DNA of 64,000 nt, taken from NCBI GenBank assembly GCA_001586195.1, contig CP014609.1, positions 2,756,501 to 2,820,500 of the forward strand. Direction: 5' to 3'. The notes below the pieces were generated by a model, which was given only the letters and a program-made list of their open reading frames with translations, was not told where the DNA came from and did no database searches. Within the stretch, counting starts at the first letter, position 1. Every line of letters starts with the position of its first letter. Source of the stretch: Solibacillus silvestris (lineage in GTDB: Bacteria > Bacillota > Bacilli > Bacillales_A > Planococcaceae). Below, piece after piece: positions 1-8,718 of this stretch. Made by a program: the position numbers and the translations under genes.

Positions 1-411
1 GAAATGCTCATCTATGTGTTTGGTCTGTCTCTTGTTTTCAGCGGCGATCAAGGTTTTCTTGCAATGGTCGTGTATGCAGTCGGGTTTGGTCTAGGGATCA
101 TTATCGGGACGCGCATCGAGCAAAAGCTTGCGATTGGCTATATATATGTAACGATTAATACACAAATCCGCAACGAAGAGCTGATACAAGTTATGCGAAA
201 TGAAGGGTTTGCGGTAACGACATACGTTGGTGAAGGCCGGGATAGTCAACGATACAAATACGAAATTTTAACGAAACGGAATCGTGAAAAGGAACTATTT
301 ATGCTTGTTCAGCATCATGAGCCGTCAGCCTTTATAATTTCTTATGAACCGAAGTCGTTTAAAGGTGGTTTCTTAGTCAAACGAATGAAGCAACATAAGA
401 AGCATAAATAA
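1..411 (+). CDS. UPF0316/DUF2179 family membrane protein, 5' end cut by window
   Basis: The reading frame is open from the first base, and the first in-frame ATG is at base 4, so the true start probably lies upstream of the window. The visible 135 residues have hydrophobic N-terminal stretches (about 1-20 and 22-38, rich in G, V, I) followed by a soluble domain with the sequence IGYIYVTI and a very basic tail (KRMKQHKKHK). This matches the DUF2179/DUF5698 proteins (UPF0316), small membrane proteins of Bacillales whose function is not established; family members are usually about 170-190 residues, which supports truncation. It ends directly before a strong bidirectional terminator. Confidence 0.7.
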   Translation, partial: EMLIYVFGLSLVFSGDQGFLAMVVYAVGFGLGIIIGTRIEQKLAIGYIYVTINTQIRNEELIQVMRNEGFAVTTYVGEGRDSQRYKYEILTKRNREKELFMLVQHHEPSAFIISYEPKSFKGGFLVKRMKQHKKHK

Positions 412-463
412 AAAAGTCCAATGAAGAAAGTGCAGTGTAGCGCTCCCCCTTCATTGGACTTTT
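412..463. terminator. Bidirectional intrinsic terminator
   Basis: A perfect 15-bp stem pairs bases 412-426 with 449-463 (AAAAGTCCAATGAAG against its complement), with A-run and T-run on either side. It separates the convergent UPF0316 gene (+) and the ATP-grasp gene (-), and can serve both. Confidence 0.9.
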
Positions 464-467
464 CATT

Positions 468-1424
468 TTATTTCACTTTTTGAGCTGTCACTTTTTCCAG
501 TTCCTGCCCTAAAAACTTAGCAAGCTGCAGCATTGCGTACTTTTCTTCTTTTGCCTCTGCATCCGAATTATAGTTCGTATTTGTATTGACATCATACGTA
601 AATACTTCGCCTTTTGCATTGCGGATGAATTCAATGCCTGCTACATCAATTCCGCTGTCTTTCAGGAAATTCGCATAGTTTTCAAGCAGCTTTGTTTCGT
701 TATTTTCGACAATTTCGAATTTTGCACGCTGCTCTTTCGGCTCTTCCCCTACAGGACAGAACAGATCGCCAATTTGGCATACATCTGCCGGACAAAGCTC
801 GAACCCTTCGGATGTGTCCACTTGTACAGAGTAAAAATACTCGCCGCCAATAAATTCAACACGTGTAATATAAGATTCAGGTGACTCGATGTATTCCTGA
901 ATCAGCACAATGCCATCTACAGGCTCTTCATAATCCGGCTTCGCTAAATGCTCTTCCAATGCAGCGATTGAATAAAATAGCTGAACACCTAATCCTTTGC
1001 CTGCACGATTATGCTTCGTAATAAACGGTACGATATTCAATGCTTTTGCAGCTTCAACAACTTGCTGTTTCCCAACGGCAGCAATTGTTTTCGGTGTTTT
1101 GATTCCGTGCTTTTCCAGTGCTGTATACTGCTTCACTTTACTTAACTCTAAACGCAATGCATTACTGCCATTCAACACTTTTCTTCCGTGGAATTCCAGC
1201 CAGTCCAGCACTGCTCCTGTCAGTTCAGGTGCGTAACGGTGATCACGGGTATGTGAAGAGGCACTCATTCGATTATAAAATACACCTTCTGGAGGAGCCT
1301 CTGTTAAGTTAACAATCCCCTCGTCCAAATGCCATGATTCATATGGTAAGTTTAATTCTTCTAAACGATTTACTAAGTGACGCGTCCAATCATCATTTTC
1401 ATGGATTACATAGATTTTTGCCAT
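468..1424 (-). CDS. RimK-like ATP-grasp ligase
   Basis: A 318-residue ATP-grasp protein related to the RimK/alpha-L-glutamate ligase group, which joins an amino acid to a carboxylate through an acyl-phosphate. Visible motifs: a glycine-rich ATP loop KHNRAGKGLG near residue 140, IQEYIESPESYITRVEF, and a C-terminal metal/ATP signature IEFIRNAKGEVFTYDVNTN containing the expected Glu and Asn. I chose the ATG at 1424 because a GGAGG lies 8 nt upstream; the longer TTG start at 1439 would sit inside that Shine-Dalgarno. The substrate cannot be read from sequence. It is monocistronic, facing the UPF0316 gene, with a MITE-like element upstream. Confidence 0.75.
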   Translation of the reverse strand: MAKIYVIHENDDWTRHLVNRLEELNLPYESWHLDEGIVNLTEAPPEGVFYNRMSASSHTRDHRYAPELTGAVLDWLEFHGRKVLNGSNALRLELSKVKQYTALEKHGIKTPKTIAAVGKQQVVEAAKALNIVPFITKHNRAGKGLGVQLFYSIAALEEHLAKPDYEEPVDGIVLIQEYIESPESYITRVEFIGGEYFYSVQVDTSEGFELCPADVCQIGDLFCPVGEEPKEQRAKFEIVENNETKLLENYANFLKDSGIDVAGIEFIRNAKGEVFTYDVNTNTNYNSDAEAKEEKYAMLQLAKFLGQELEKVTAQKVK

Positions 1425-1570
1425 CTGCCATTCCTCCAATATTCATGCTTATGCTTTTACACAGAATTTTTCAACTTTAAAAATTATACTTTCATCATAC
1501 ATTAATTCATATAAAATTAGTATGATTTATTATCGTGTAATTAATAAATTTTAGGTTTAAAATAGTAAAG

Positions 1571-1813
1571 AGGGTGGGACATAACCCAAAAATGCCATTT
1601 TTCTCTTAGAGAAAAATGGCATTTTTTTTGCAGAGCGTAAAAATTGATTTCCATTCCGGGACGCTTTCCGCGGGCGTGGCCTGAGCCTGTAGTCTCAGGC
1701 GTCACGCTTTTCCCGCAGGAGTCGCCCTCCATTCCAATCAATTTTATAAAACATCCGCTTCTTAATAAGGTTTTTCTCCTTAGTTTATGAAATTTCTACT
1801 TCTGTCCCAACCT
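1571..1813. mobile_element. MITE-like palindromic intergenic element
   Basis: About 243 bp between two minus-strand genes, bounded by imperfect terminal inverted repeats (AGGGTGGGACA at 1571 and TGTCCCAACCT at 1803). Inside are a long hairpin at 1589-1622 (AAATGCCATTTTTCTC and its complement, followed by a T-run), a second inverted pair AAAATTGATTT/AATCAATTTT, and a GC-rich core with GCCTGAG...CTCAGGC. The ACGCTTTCCGCGGGCG core resembles a GC-rich repeat common in Bacillales intergenic DNA. It has no transposase. A 66-residue reading frame across it contains no recognisable protein and is treated as spurious. The right end lies 4 bp from the stop codon of the GGDEF gene. Confidence 0.6.
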
Positions 1814-1816
1814 AAC

Positions 1817-3520
1817 TTAACGTGAATACTCTGCTACTTTATTGCGACCTGCCTGTTTTGCTCCGATATACAGTGCACGGTCGGCATTGCGTAAAAGCCC
1901 TTTCGTTTCATCCGTGTCATCCGGGACATTTGAAACACCGATACTCACTGTAATAAACACCAGCTCTTTCTGACCGGCTTCGGCTAAATCGGATTCAATT
2001 AAAAATGGTGTTACTTCTACACATTGACGAATTTCTTCACCTAATTGGACTGCCTCATCCTTCGTCCTATGCGGTAAAAGCATGACAAATTCCTCTCCAC
2101 CATACCTAGCTAAAACCGCTTCTTCCGGAACAAAGTTTTCTAGTAGCTTAGCAAAATTTTGAAGGATGATATTTCCCGCATGATGGCCATACGTATCATT
2201 AATCCGTTTAAAATAATCAATATCCATCATTAATAATGAAAACTGAAGATGAGGATTCGCCTTAATCCGCTCTTGCTCTACTAATAGCATCTTATCTAAA
2301 TAATGATAATTATATAGACCTGTTAATGCACATGTCTCACTTTTCTCAACTGCCGCGCTTAAGTATTTCGCTTTTTCCAGAGACACGGCAAAATACGTCG
2401 ACAGTAAGTGAACGATATCCATCTGATACTTTTCAAATGCATTCTTTTTGCGTGCCGTTAAAATTAATGTTCCTTCCGTTTTTTGGTTACGGTGTATTGG
2501 AACAATCATGACACTATTCATATCAAGTGGGAGGAAATCCGGCGCATCTTCTTCCCACTCTTTTGCACTAGAGAATACCTTTTTGTCTTCTGTTTGGAAG
2601 CAAATATGAATAAATGAATCGCGGATTGAATCTGAATCAGCCTGAATTTCGATATCTTTTCCATCTACTCTTGCACGCAAAATCACATATTTTCCTTGAA
2701 TATTATCGACAAGATACATTGCATCATGTGCAAAGAGCTGACTCACCCGATGCATAAACAGTTCAATAATTTGCTGTGCACTTAACCTGTCTGCCAACTC
2801 ATGACCAAACTCGCTTGCTTTACTGAGTGAATAGTTGACCCGTTCCGAAATATTGTACATTTTTGCAACAAATGTTATCGCAAAAAAAGGAATACCGAGC
2901 AGGAAAATTGCTGGTGCACCTATATCATTAATCAGGATGACTAATGTAATGGCAAACGGGATCGTAATGGTTGCGCTGCCGTAATCCCATAATATATGTT
3001 CACTGAAAAACTTTTCGTTTTCACCTGTAAAGCGATCGCGTACATATAAAATCGTATGGTTGATAAACAAATGGAACCCGACAAATACCGTTCCGTAAAG
3101 CAGTAAATGCGTTAAATTCGAATTCCCTACTTCAAACCCCGCTAAATGAACAATGCCTGCAGCGAAAAACGACGTATAGGCAAACATCCAAGAAGTAAAG
3201 ATGATTCGGTAAAACGCATCTTTATGGTTTCTCATCTGGTAAATAATCGGTAAAATACTTAATTGGACAATCAGCATTTCCGCCCCGACGCCATACAGCA
3301 AAAAGGCTGCCAATGTGACCCATTGTGAAAGAATAATCGTCGTGTTTCCAATTTGGAATGGAATGGCTGTTGTGATGAGCGCGAATATCGATAAATACAC
3401 AAAAATTTCCCAGTCGATCGGCTGATTTGGAAACAGAAAATATAGGCCGTACATGAGGGGTAGCCCAGTAGCTAACCAAAGCAATAATACGTTCTTTTTC
3501 GTTCTTTGATTAAATTCCAT
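1817..3520 (-). CDS. Membrane-bound diguanylate cyclase (5-6 TM, GAF, GGDEF)
   Basis: A 567-residue signalling protein predicted to make cyclic di-GMP. The N-terminal ~210 residues form five or six membrane segments, residues ~235-385 look like a GAF sensory domain, and the C-terminal ~170 residues are a GGDEF domain with an intact active-site motif (ARYGGEEF) and the DIDYFKRINDTYGHHAGN segment. The allosteric I-site RxxD, expected five residues before GGEEF, is absent (PEEA instead), so product inhibition is probably lost. The start was set at the ATG at 3520, preceded by GAGGGGG; a GTG at 3535 would fall inside that site. The ligand of the GAF/membrane part is unknown. Confidence 0.85.
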   Translation of the reverse strand: MEFNQRTKKNVLLLWLATGLPLMYGLYFLFPNQPIDWEIFVYLSIFALITTAIPFQIGNTTIILSQWVTLAAFLLYGVGAEMLIVQLSILPIIYQMRNHKDAFYRIIFTSWMFAYTSFFAAGIVHLAGFEVGNSNLTHLLLYGTVFVGFHLFINHTILYVRDRFTGENEKFFSEHILWDYGSATITIPFAITLVILINDIGAPAIFLLGIPFFAITFVAKMYNISERVNYSLSKASEFGHELADRLSAQQIIELFMHRVSQLFAHDAMYLVDNIQGKYVILRARVDGKDIEIQADSDSIRDSFIHICFQTEDKKVFSSAKEWEEDAPDFLPLDMNSVMIVPIHRNQKTEGTLILTARKKNAFEKYQMDIVHLLSTYFAVSLEKAKYLSAAVEKSETCALTGLYNYHYLDKMLLVEQERIKANPHLQFSLLMMDIDYFKRINDTYGHHAGNIILQNFAKLLENFVPEEAVLARYGGEEFVMLLPHRTKDEAVQLGEEIRQCVEVTPFLIESDLAEAGQKELVFITVSIGVSNVPDDTDETKGLLRNADRALYIGAKQAGRNKVAEYSR

Positions 3521-3737
3521 ACTGGACCCCCTCACCTTTAACTGAAATGTCTGACAACAATTATTATATCATGTCTATTAAGGAATGTAGCATGTTTTAC
3601 TTCCTAATTTTTTATTTCTATTATCCTAATATTTAGAGAATTGTTAGGTTTTTAGCTATAGCATACTGTAAAATAATAACATAATATTACGATTATTCAA
3701 TAAAATTATTTGAATTTAGTAAATAAATGTAAATTAC

Positions 3738-4259
3738 TTATTTTGATTGTTGGATTACTTTTTCTACACTATTCCATACATAAATCTCTTCATCTAATGT
3801 CTTACCTCCAATACTTAATTGAACCGTTTTGATATACTCAGCACCATAATATTGGTAAAACTGTTTTGTTTTATTGTCTGCTAATACATCCACATATATT
3901 TTTTGGTAGCCTTGTTCTAAAAAGGAAGTCATGATTTGATTTAATAGCTTTTTCCCAACGCGTTGGCCCTGCCATTCTTCAAGTAAATAAATCGAAGTTA
4001 AGTCACTTGCTCCAACCTCTTTATTTGTACTACGTGTACCCCCTGTGACAAAACCTATAATTTTATTTTCATTTTCTGCTACATAAATCGTATTCGTTTG
4101 ATCTGAAATATTTTTTTCCCACAGTTTTGTACGTTGTTCATAGCTTAATCCATCTAAAAAGCTTTGGGGTATAATGCCTTTATATGTAGTTCTCCAACTA
4201 TCAACATGCACTTTTGCAATCCCCGGTGCATCGTCTCTATTTGCTTTTCGAATATTCAT
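3738..4259 (-). CDS. GNAT family N-acetyltransferase
   Basis: A 173-residue Gcn5-related acetyltransferase. It has the N-terminal MNIRKANRDDAPGIAKVHVDSWR helix region, the acetyl-CoA binding segment EEWQGQRVGKKLL (the Q/RxxGxG/A type motif A) near residue 98, and YGAEY near the C-terminus. The acceptor substrate is unknown. It starts 20 bp after the stop of the histidyl-tRNA synthetase paralogue, so the two are almost certainly co-transcribed from the attenuated promoter at 5763-5792. A GNAT gene with a spare tRNA synthetase could be a detoxification pair, but this is inference. Confidence 0.8.
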   Translation of the reverse strand: MNIRKANRDDAPGIAKVHVDSWRTTYKGIIPQSFLDGLSYEQRTKLWEKNISDQTNTIYVAENENKIIGFVTGGTRSTNKEVGASDLTSIYLLEEWQGQRVGKKLLNQIMTSFLEQGYQKIYVDVLADNKTKQFYQYYGAEYIKTVQLSIGGKTLDEEIYVWNSVEKVIQQSK

Positions 4260-4279
4260 CCCATCTCTTCCCTTCTAAA

Positions 4280-5548
4280 TTACAGTATTTCAAATTGCTC
4301 CACTTCTCCTGTTTGCATATCTTTCATTTCATATCGTTTTGTGTGAATTTCATTTTCTCCTAAAATGATAACTTTCCGGATATTTTCACGGTTTGCCTTT
4401 TCCATTGCTTTCCGCAATTTCTTACCACTCAGTTCAACTTCTACACGATTTCCCTGCTGACGTAATTGCCATGCTAAACGCAGTGCTTCCTTTTCCGTAT
4501 TTAATGGAATAATAAAAATATCCACCAACGCCTGATCTGCACTATTTTCTCTTTGCTCCATCGCTGTATAAATAACATCCAAACCAAATGAGATGCCTAC
4601 AGTCGAAAACTTTTCCTCTGAACCGATCAATCCTCCAATTGCATTATCGTAACGGCCTCCGCCTCCAATACTTGATTTAATTACACCATCTTTTAGAAAT
4701 AGCTCATAAATGGTACCTGTGTATATTTCCAGACCTCGAGCTAGAAATGGATTAAACACACAACTTTCACCAACATTTAAAACTTGTAAATAATCCTGAA
4801 GCTCGATTAATTCTTCATAGCCTTGTTTAATTAATTCATTTTCCTCTCGGTACTTCTCAAAATAGGCAATTGTCGGATTGGCATTTAAAAAGTGCTTAAT
4901 TAACTCAATCGTTGTAGGTGAAAGGTTCTGTTCTTCCAGTTCTTTCAGTAAAGTAACTTGGTCTATTTTCTCCATTTTGTCCAGTATGAGAATGACGCTA
5001 TTTATTTTTAGTTGAGGGACTTTAAAGTATTGCAATAACCCTGCCAATAGCTTGCGATTATTGAATTGAATCAACATCTCAATATTTAGCTTGTTAAAAG
5101 CATCGATTGTCATCATCATCAGTTCAGCTTCTGCAGACTGTGATTCGATACCGACTACATCCACATCGCATTGAGTAAATTCTCTAAATCTCCCTGCTTT
5201 AATCGGTCCATCCCGAAAGACTTTTCCGATTTCATAGCGCTTAAATGGCATTGAAAGCTGTGGATTCATCGCAATTACTTTCGCAAAAGGTATCGTCAAA
5301 TCATAACGAAGCGCTAAATCACGTTCTCCTCGATCTGTTAATGTGTACATTTCCTTTAATATTTCAGCCCCGCCTGCATATTTGGAAGCCATTAACTTTG
5401 TATAGTTTAATATCGGCGTCTCCAATGGCTTACATCCGTACAATATAAACGTATCTTCTAAAGTGTGCCGAATGTTGCGTCTTACAACTTCCTGAGCCGG
5501 CAAGTAATCCTGTGTTCCTTTTACATTTTGATAGTCCATTTTTTTCAT
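4280..5548 (-). CDS. hisS2: Histidine--tRNA ligase paralogue (HisS2 type)
   Basis: A 422-residue class II synthetase charging tRNA-His. Motif 2 region (RYEIGKVFRDGPIKAGRFRE), the histidine-binding signature RGLEIYTGTIYE, motif 3 (GGGGRYDN, TVGISFGLD) and the C-terminal anticodon-binding domain (VDIFIIPL to the end) are all present, so this is a synthetase and not the HisZ regulatory subunit, which lacks the last domain. It resembles the second histidyl-tRNA synthetase of some Bacillus species more than canonical HisS (KGTQDYLP N-terminus, RDGPIKAGRFREFTQCD). The ATG at 5548 follows AGGAGG by 6 nt; longer frames run back through the upstream terminator and are wrong. Expression appears controlled by a leader peptide and attenuator (5573-5736). 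Confidence 0.88.
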   Translation of the reverse strand: MKKMDYQNVKGTQDYLPAQEVVRRNIRHTLEDTFILYGCKPLETPILNYTKLMASKYAGGAEILKEMYTLTDRGERDLALRYDLTIPFAKVIAMNPQLSMPFKRYEIGKVFRDGPIKAGRFREFTQCDVDVVGIESQSAEAELMMMTIDAFNKLNIEMLIQFNNRKLLAGLLQYFKVPQLKINSVILILDKMEKIDQVTLLKELEEQNLSPTTIELIKHFLNANPTIAYFEKYREENELIKQGYEELIELQDYLQVLNVGESCVFNPFLARGLEIYTGTIYELFLKDGVIKSSIGGGGRYDNAIGGLIGSEEKFSTVGISFGLDVIYTAMEQRENSADQALVDIFIIPLNTEKEALRLAWQLRQQGNRVEVELSGKKLRKAMEKANRENIRKVIILGENEIHTKRYEMKDMQTGEVEQFEIL

Positions 5549-5572
5549 ACGAATCCTCCTGTTTTTGAGAAA

Positions 5573-5682
5573 TAAAAAAATCGTATAATGATAAAGCTCC
5601 AAAACGGCTTTATTATACGATTCAATGCGAAAAAGTCTTCCTATTCATTATTAAAAATTTAATAAAGATAGCAAGACTACTT
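5573..5682 (-). promoter_or_regulatory. Transcription attenuator of the hisS2 operon
   Basis: Read on the minus strand, two mutually exclusive structures precede hisS2. The terminator pairs AATCGTATAATAAAGC (5623-5608) with its partner at 5597-5579 and is followed by a seven-T run, only about 15 nt before the hisS2 Shine-Dalgarno. Upstream, a long hairpin pairs 5634-5639 with 5673-5678, 5641-5644 with 5668-5671 and 5648-5655 with 5658-5665, starting at the stop codon of the leader ORF. Its segment CTTTATTA (5667-5660) is also an exact complement of TAATAAAG (5615-5608) in the terminator's first arm, giving an antiterminator. No T-box core sequence was found. A ribosome stalled at the leader's His codons would open the upstream hairpin and favour read-through. 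Confidence 0.7.
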
Positions 5683-5736
5683 AGTATGAAGATGTAATTG
5701 TGCAAACTGCTGTTGAGTATATATGAACCCTTTCAT
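5677..5736 (-). CDS. Leader peptide of the hisS2 attenuator (19 aa)
   Basis: A short ORF encoding MKGFIYTQQQFAQLHLHTK, with AAGGGGG 7 nt before its ATG and a sigma-A type promoter just upstream. Two His codons (CAT) lie four and six codons before the stop, with three consecutive Gln codons earlier. The stop codon falls inside the 5' arm of the first attenuator hairpin, the usual arrangement for ribosome-mediated attenuation. The peptide itself need have no function. A drug-sensing leader, as found before some resistance genes, is an alternative. Confidence 0.65.
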   Translation of the reverse strand: MKGFIYTQQQFAQLHLHTK

Positions 5737-5762
5737 AAAGTTTCCCCCTTTTTAATTACTAC

Positions 5763-5792
5763 ACTATACTGCATGCTTCCAGATTGTGTCAA
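5763..5792 (-). promoter_or_regulatory. Sigma-A promoter of the hisS2-GNAT operon
   Basis: On the minus strand a consensus -35 TTGACA (5792-5787) and -10 TATAGT (5768-5763) are separated by 18 bp. Transcription would begin near 5755, just before the leader-peptide ribosome binding site. Confidence 0.75.
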
Positions 5793-5833
5793 CTTAAGTT
5801 TCAGAATTTTCTTTTATAGTTGGAGAAGTACTC

Positions 5834-5919
5834 ATCTAATTTGAGGTGTTCTAATATGACTTTACGATTTTCTAATAACGCTTGGACCTTCTCTAATATC
5901 CCCAAGTTATCTTCTAATA
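5834..5919 (-). repeat. TATTAGAA array A (four units at 21 bp)
   Basis: On the minus strand TATTAGAA (TTCTAATA as written) occurs at 5849, 5870, 5891 (one mismatch) and 5912, exactly 21 bp apart, with a looser copy at 5834. It lies in the divergent space between the hisS2 promoter and the BMP lipoprotein gene. Bases 5920-6067 contain AT-rich DNA and the start region of the next operon, with nothing else recognised except the short inverted repeat GAGGT/ACCTC near 6022-6036. Confidence 0.7.
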
Positions 5920-6067
5920 AAATTTCGATTACCCATAATCTCCCAAAAATTATTAATTTTCTGCATAATTTTTTTATTTCATTTATTAAATGACAAGTAT
6001 ACGTTAAAATTGAAAATGTTGGAGGTCGAACCTCTACATAATGTATTTAAAGTAAAGGACTGATGAA

Positions 6068-7042
6068 ATGAAAAGAAGATGGTTGTTTTTGATGAGTCTT
6101 CTCGTTGTAGTCGTGCTCTCTGCCTGCTCACAGAAGTCAGAGGAAGAGAAAAAGGAACGGGTGAAAATTGGGGTCATGCTGTCAGATGCAGGACTTGGTG
6201 ATCAGTCATTTTCAGATATTGCTTTTGAAGGTCTCGAAAAAGCACGCGATGAATTAAATATAACATTTGATTACCGTGAACTTGAATTTACCGGTACATA
6301 TAAGCAAGGGCTGGAAGAGCTCGTTGAGGAAGGTCAGGATCTGATCATTGGAATCGGGTTTACGGTCCAGGAGGATATGGAGGCCGTTGCCGCTGCCAAT
6401 CCGGACGAGCAGTTTTTATTGATCGATGCTGTGTCGGACTTGCCGAATGTTCATAACATAACATTTAAAGAAGATGAAGGTTCCTACTTACTCGGTGCAC
6501 TCGCTGCGATGAAATCAGACAGCAATTCAATCGGATTTATCGGTGGTGTTGAAAATGAGGTAATCGAACGTTTTGAAACCGGGTTTAAAGCAGGTGCCAA
6601 ACAAGTAAATCCCGATACAGAAGTGCTATCCGTTTATGCGGGGAATTTCGGTGATGATCAGCTTGGTGCTTCCATTGCACAGGATATGATTGAACAAGGC
6701 GCGGACTTTATTTATCCCGCTGCAGGCTTTACAGGTGTTGGCTCCATTTTAGCGGCACAGGAAGCCGGTGTATATGCATTCGGCGTGGACAGCGATCAGT
6801 TTTTCCTTGCTGAAGATACGATTGTTTCTTCCATGCTGAAACGGGTAGATACAGCTGTTTATCAGGCAATTAAAGAAGTTTCGGAAACGGGGACCCTTTC
6901 GGAAAAAGATAAAGTGCTTGGCATTAAAGAAAATGGTGTAAGTCTAGCACCAATCCGTGTCGTGAATTTAACTGCACAGGAACAAAAGCAAATTGAAAAC
7001 CTACAGCAGGAGCTTGCGGACGGGCAACTGACGATTAAGTAG
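6068..7042 (+). CDS. BMP family substrate-binding lipoprotein
   Basis: A 324-residue lipoprotein with a typical signal peptide and lipobox LSAC (lipidated Cys20), anchored outside the membrane. The mature part begins with [19 protein letters not shown] and follows the two-lobed basic membrane protein (BMP/Med/PnrA) fold, known to bind nucleosides in ABC importers. No ABC ATPase or permease is near; instead the next gene, 19 bp downstream on the same strand, is a chemoreceptor. The pair suggests that the lipoprotein presents its ligand to the receptor or reports uptake. Ligand class (nucleoside-like) is inferred from family only. Confidence 0.85.
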   Translation: MKRRWLFLMSLLVVVVLSACSQKSEEEKKERVKIGVMLSDAGLGDQSFSDIAFEGLEKARDELNITFDYRELEFTGTYKQGLEELVEEGQDLIIGIGFTVQEDMEAVAAANPDEQFLLIDAVSDLPNVHNITFKEDEGSYLLGALAAMKSDSNSIGFIGGVENEVIERFETGFKAGAKQVNPDTEVLSVYAGNFGDDQLGASIAQDMIEQGADFIYPAAGFTGVGSILAAQEAGVYAFGVDSDQFFLAEDTIVSSMLKRVDTAVYQAIKEVSETGTLSEKDKVLGIKENGVSLAPIRVVNLTAQEQKQIENLQQELADGQLTIK

Positions 7043-7061
7043 AAGAAAGGGTCGTACAACA

Positions 7062-8711
7062 GTGAAATTAAAACAAAAAATATTAATATTGGCATTGTTA
7101 CCGCTAATATTAGCTGTCTGTATTATCGCTTATAATATTAGTCAGCTTATGAGCCTGAATGCATCAACCGAAGAAGTGGTGGATTCCTTGGTTGCTGTTG
7201 AGGAATTAAACAGCTCGGTACAAAGCCTGCAGAAATCATTGAGCGTCTATTCGATCAATGTGTCAGAAAACAACAAGTATAATATTGAAACAGATTTAGC
7301 ACGAACAGAAGAAATATACAATAGTCTGCAAAGCAGTTTTTCAACAGATCGCCAACGTCAGATTAGTGCACAATTTGAAGAAAAATTCACTAAAATTGCT
7401 GAAGCGACTACAGCTTCCCTACAGGAAACAAATGTGGCGGAAATTAAGCGCCAATCCCAGCGTACACGAGGAATTGTTAATGATGTAATCGAGTTGAAAC
7501 GTGATGTCAGTGCAAACTATACCGCAATGCAGCAAGAGCTTGGCAATAAAATTAATGCCATTACATGGATTTCCATTATTTCAGCGGTCGCACTGATTAT
7601 TGTAAGCGTTGTATCGGCCCTGTATTTTACAAACAGAATTGTTGGCCGCATTAGTCGATTAACTGCAGGTGCAAAAGAAATTGCTGCAGGGAATTTAAAT
7701 GTGCAGTTTGAGGATAAAGTGTCTGACGATGAAGTTGGCGAACTGCAGGTTTCATTCCGCCAAATGACCGGCAACTTAAAGGAAATCATTACACATGTAT
7801 CGGACAGTTCAGATCAGGTTGCAGCATCTGCCGAGGAACTGATGGCCAGTGCCGATGAAACAATGCTTGGCACAGAACTGATTTCCACTTCCATTCAAAA
7901 TGTATCGGATGCAGCGGACAAGCAAAAAGAAATGTCGAACGCCTCTGCCTCCTTTGCACATAAAGTATTAGAAGAAGCTGAGGAAATTGCGAATCAGGCG
8001 AATCAGGCAACAACATTGTCTAATTCTACAAATGAAAAAATTGAAAAAGGTTCGGTATATGTTGAAAACACTGTATCTCAAATGAATCTCATTCAATCAA
8101 CAGTCGATGAAACAGCTGATTCTTTAACACTTCTTGCTAGCCGTACGACTGAGATCGTCAATATACTAAAGCTTGTACAGGATATTTCCGATCAGACGAA
8201 CCTGCTTGCCTTGAATGCTGCAATCGAAGCAGCGCGTGCGGGTGAAGCTGGTAAAGGCTTTGCCGTTGTCGCGGATGAAGTGAAAAAACTGTCCGAGCAG
8301 ACGAAGCAGTCGGTATCCGATATTTCGCGAATTGCCGTTGAGATTGAAAATGATACGACGACAACCGTTGCATCTATTCAGCAAGTGAAGGATCGCGTCA
8401 ATGCGGGGATCACAATTTCGTATGATACGAAGGCAACGTTTGATGAAATTCTGGCTATTATCGGTCAGGTACAAAACCAGGTAACCGAGATTACAGCTGT
8501 GTCTGATAGTATTCATTCGAAAATGGCAACTGTATCAGAGCAATCACTGCAAATGGCGGCAGTCTCCGAAACTACGGCCGATAATGCCGTGTCGGTCGCA
8601 TCCGCTTCAGAAGAGCAGCTTGCCTCGATGTCAGAAGTAAATACCGCAGCAGGTTCCCTTGCCCATCTTGCCGAAGAGCTGCAAGGTATTGTGGCGAAGT
8701 TTAGAACTTAA
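7062..8711 (+). CDS. Methyl-accepting chemotaxis protein
   Basis: A 549-residue transmembrane chemoreceptor with a GTG start preceded by AGAAAGG. TM1 covers about residues 7-28, an extracellular four-helix-bundle-type domain follows, TM2 is about 168-192, HAMP about 193-247, and the cytoplasmic signalling coiled coil fills the rest. The conserved hairpin tip for CheA/CheW contact is complete near residues 377-407 ([19 protein letters not shown]). It is co-transcribed with the BMP lipoprotein, suggesting chemotaxis to that protein's ligand. A terminator follows at 8719. Confidence 0.9.
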   Translation: MKLKQKILILALLPLILAVCIIAYNISQLMSLNASTEEVVDSLVAVEELNSSVQSLQKSLSVYSINVSENNKYNIETDLARTEEIYNSLQSSFSTDRQRQISAQFEEKFTKIAEATTASLQETNVAEIKRQSQRTRGIVNDVIELKRDVSANYTAMQQELGNKINAITWISIISAVALIIVSVVSALYFTNRIVGRISRLTAGAKEIAAGNLNVQFEDKVSDDEVGELQVSFRQMTGNLKEIITHVSDSSDQVAASAEELMASADETMLGTELISTSIQNVSDAADKQKEMSNASASFAHKVLEEAEEIANQANQATTLSNSTNEKIEKGSVYVENTVSQMNLIQSTVDETADSLTLLASRTTEIVNILKLVQDISDQTNLLALNAAIEAARAGEAGKGFAVVADEVKKLSEQTKQSVSDISRIAVEIENDTTTTVASIQQVKDRVNAGITISYDTKATFDEILAIIGQVQNQVTEITAVSDSIHSKMATVSEQSLQMAAVSETTADNAVSVASASEEQLASMSEVNTAAGSLAHLAEELQGIVAKFRT

Positions 8712-8718
8712 TTGTATG

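Noticed and set aside
1541-1741. 66-residue reading frame across the MITE-like element
   Set aside because: It lies wholly in palindromic repeat DNA and has no protein resemblance.
4280-5548. HisZ (ATP phosphoribosyltransferase regulatory subunit)
   Set aside because: The protein retains the histidine-binding signature and a complete C-terminal anticodon-binding domain, and no his biosynthetic genes are near.
5549-5602. Longer start for the histidyl-tRNA synthetase
   Set aside because: The extra codons lie within the terminator hairpin and have no ribosome site; the ATG at 5548 follows AGGAGG.
5573-5760. T-box riboswitch upstream of hisS2
   Set aside because: No T-box core (AGGGTGG-type) sequence is present; the leader ORF and hairpins fit ribosome-mediated attenuation better.
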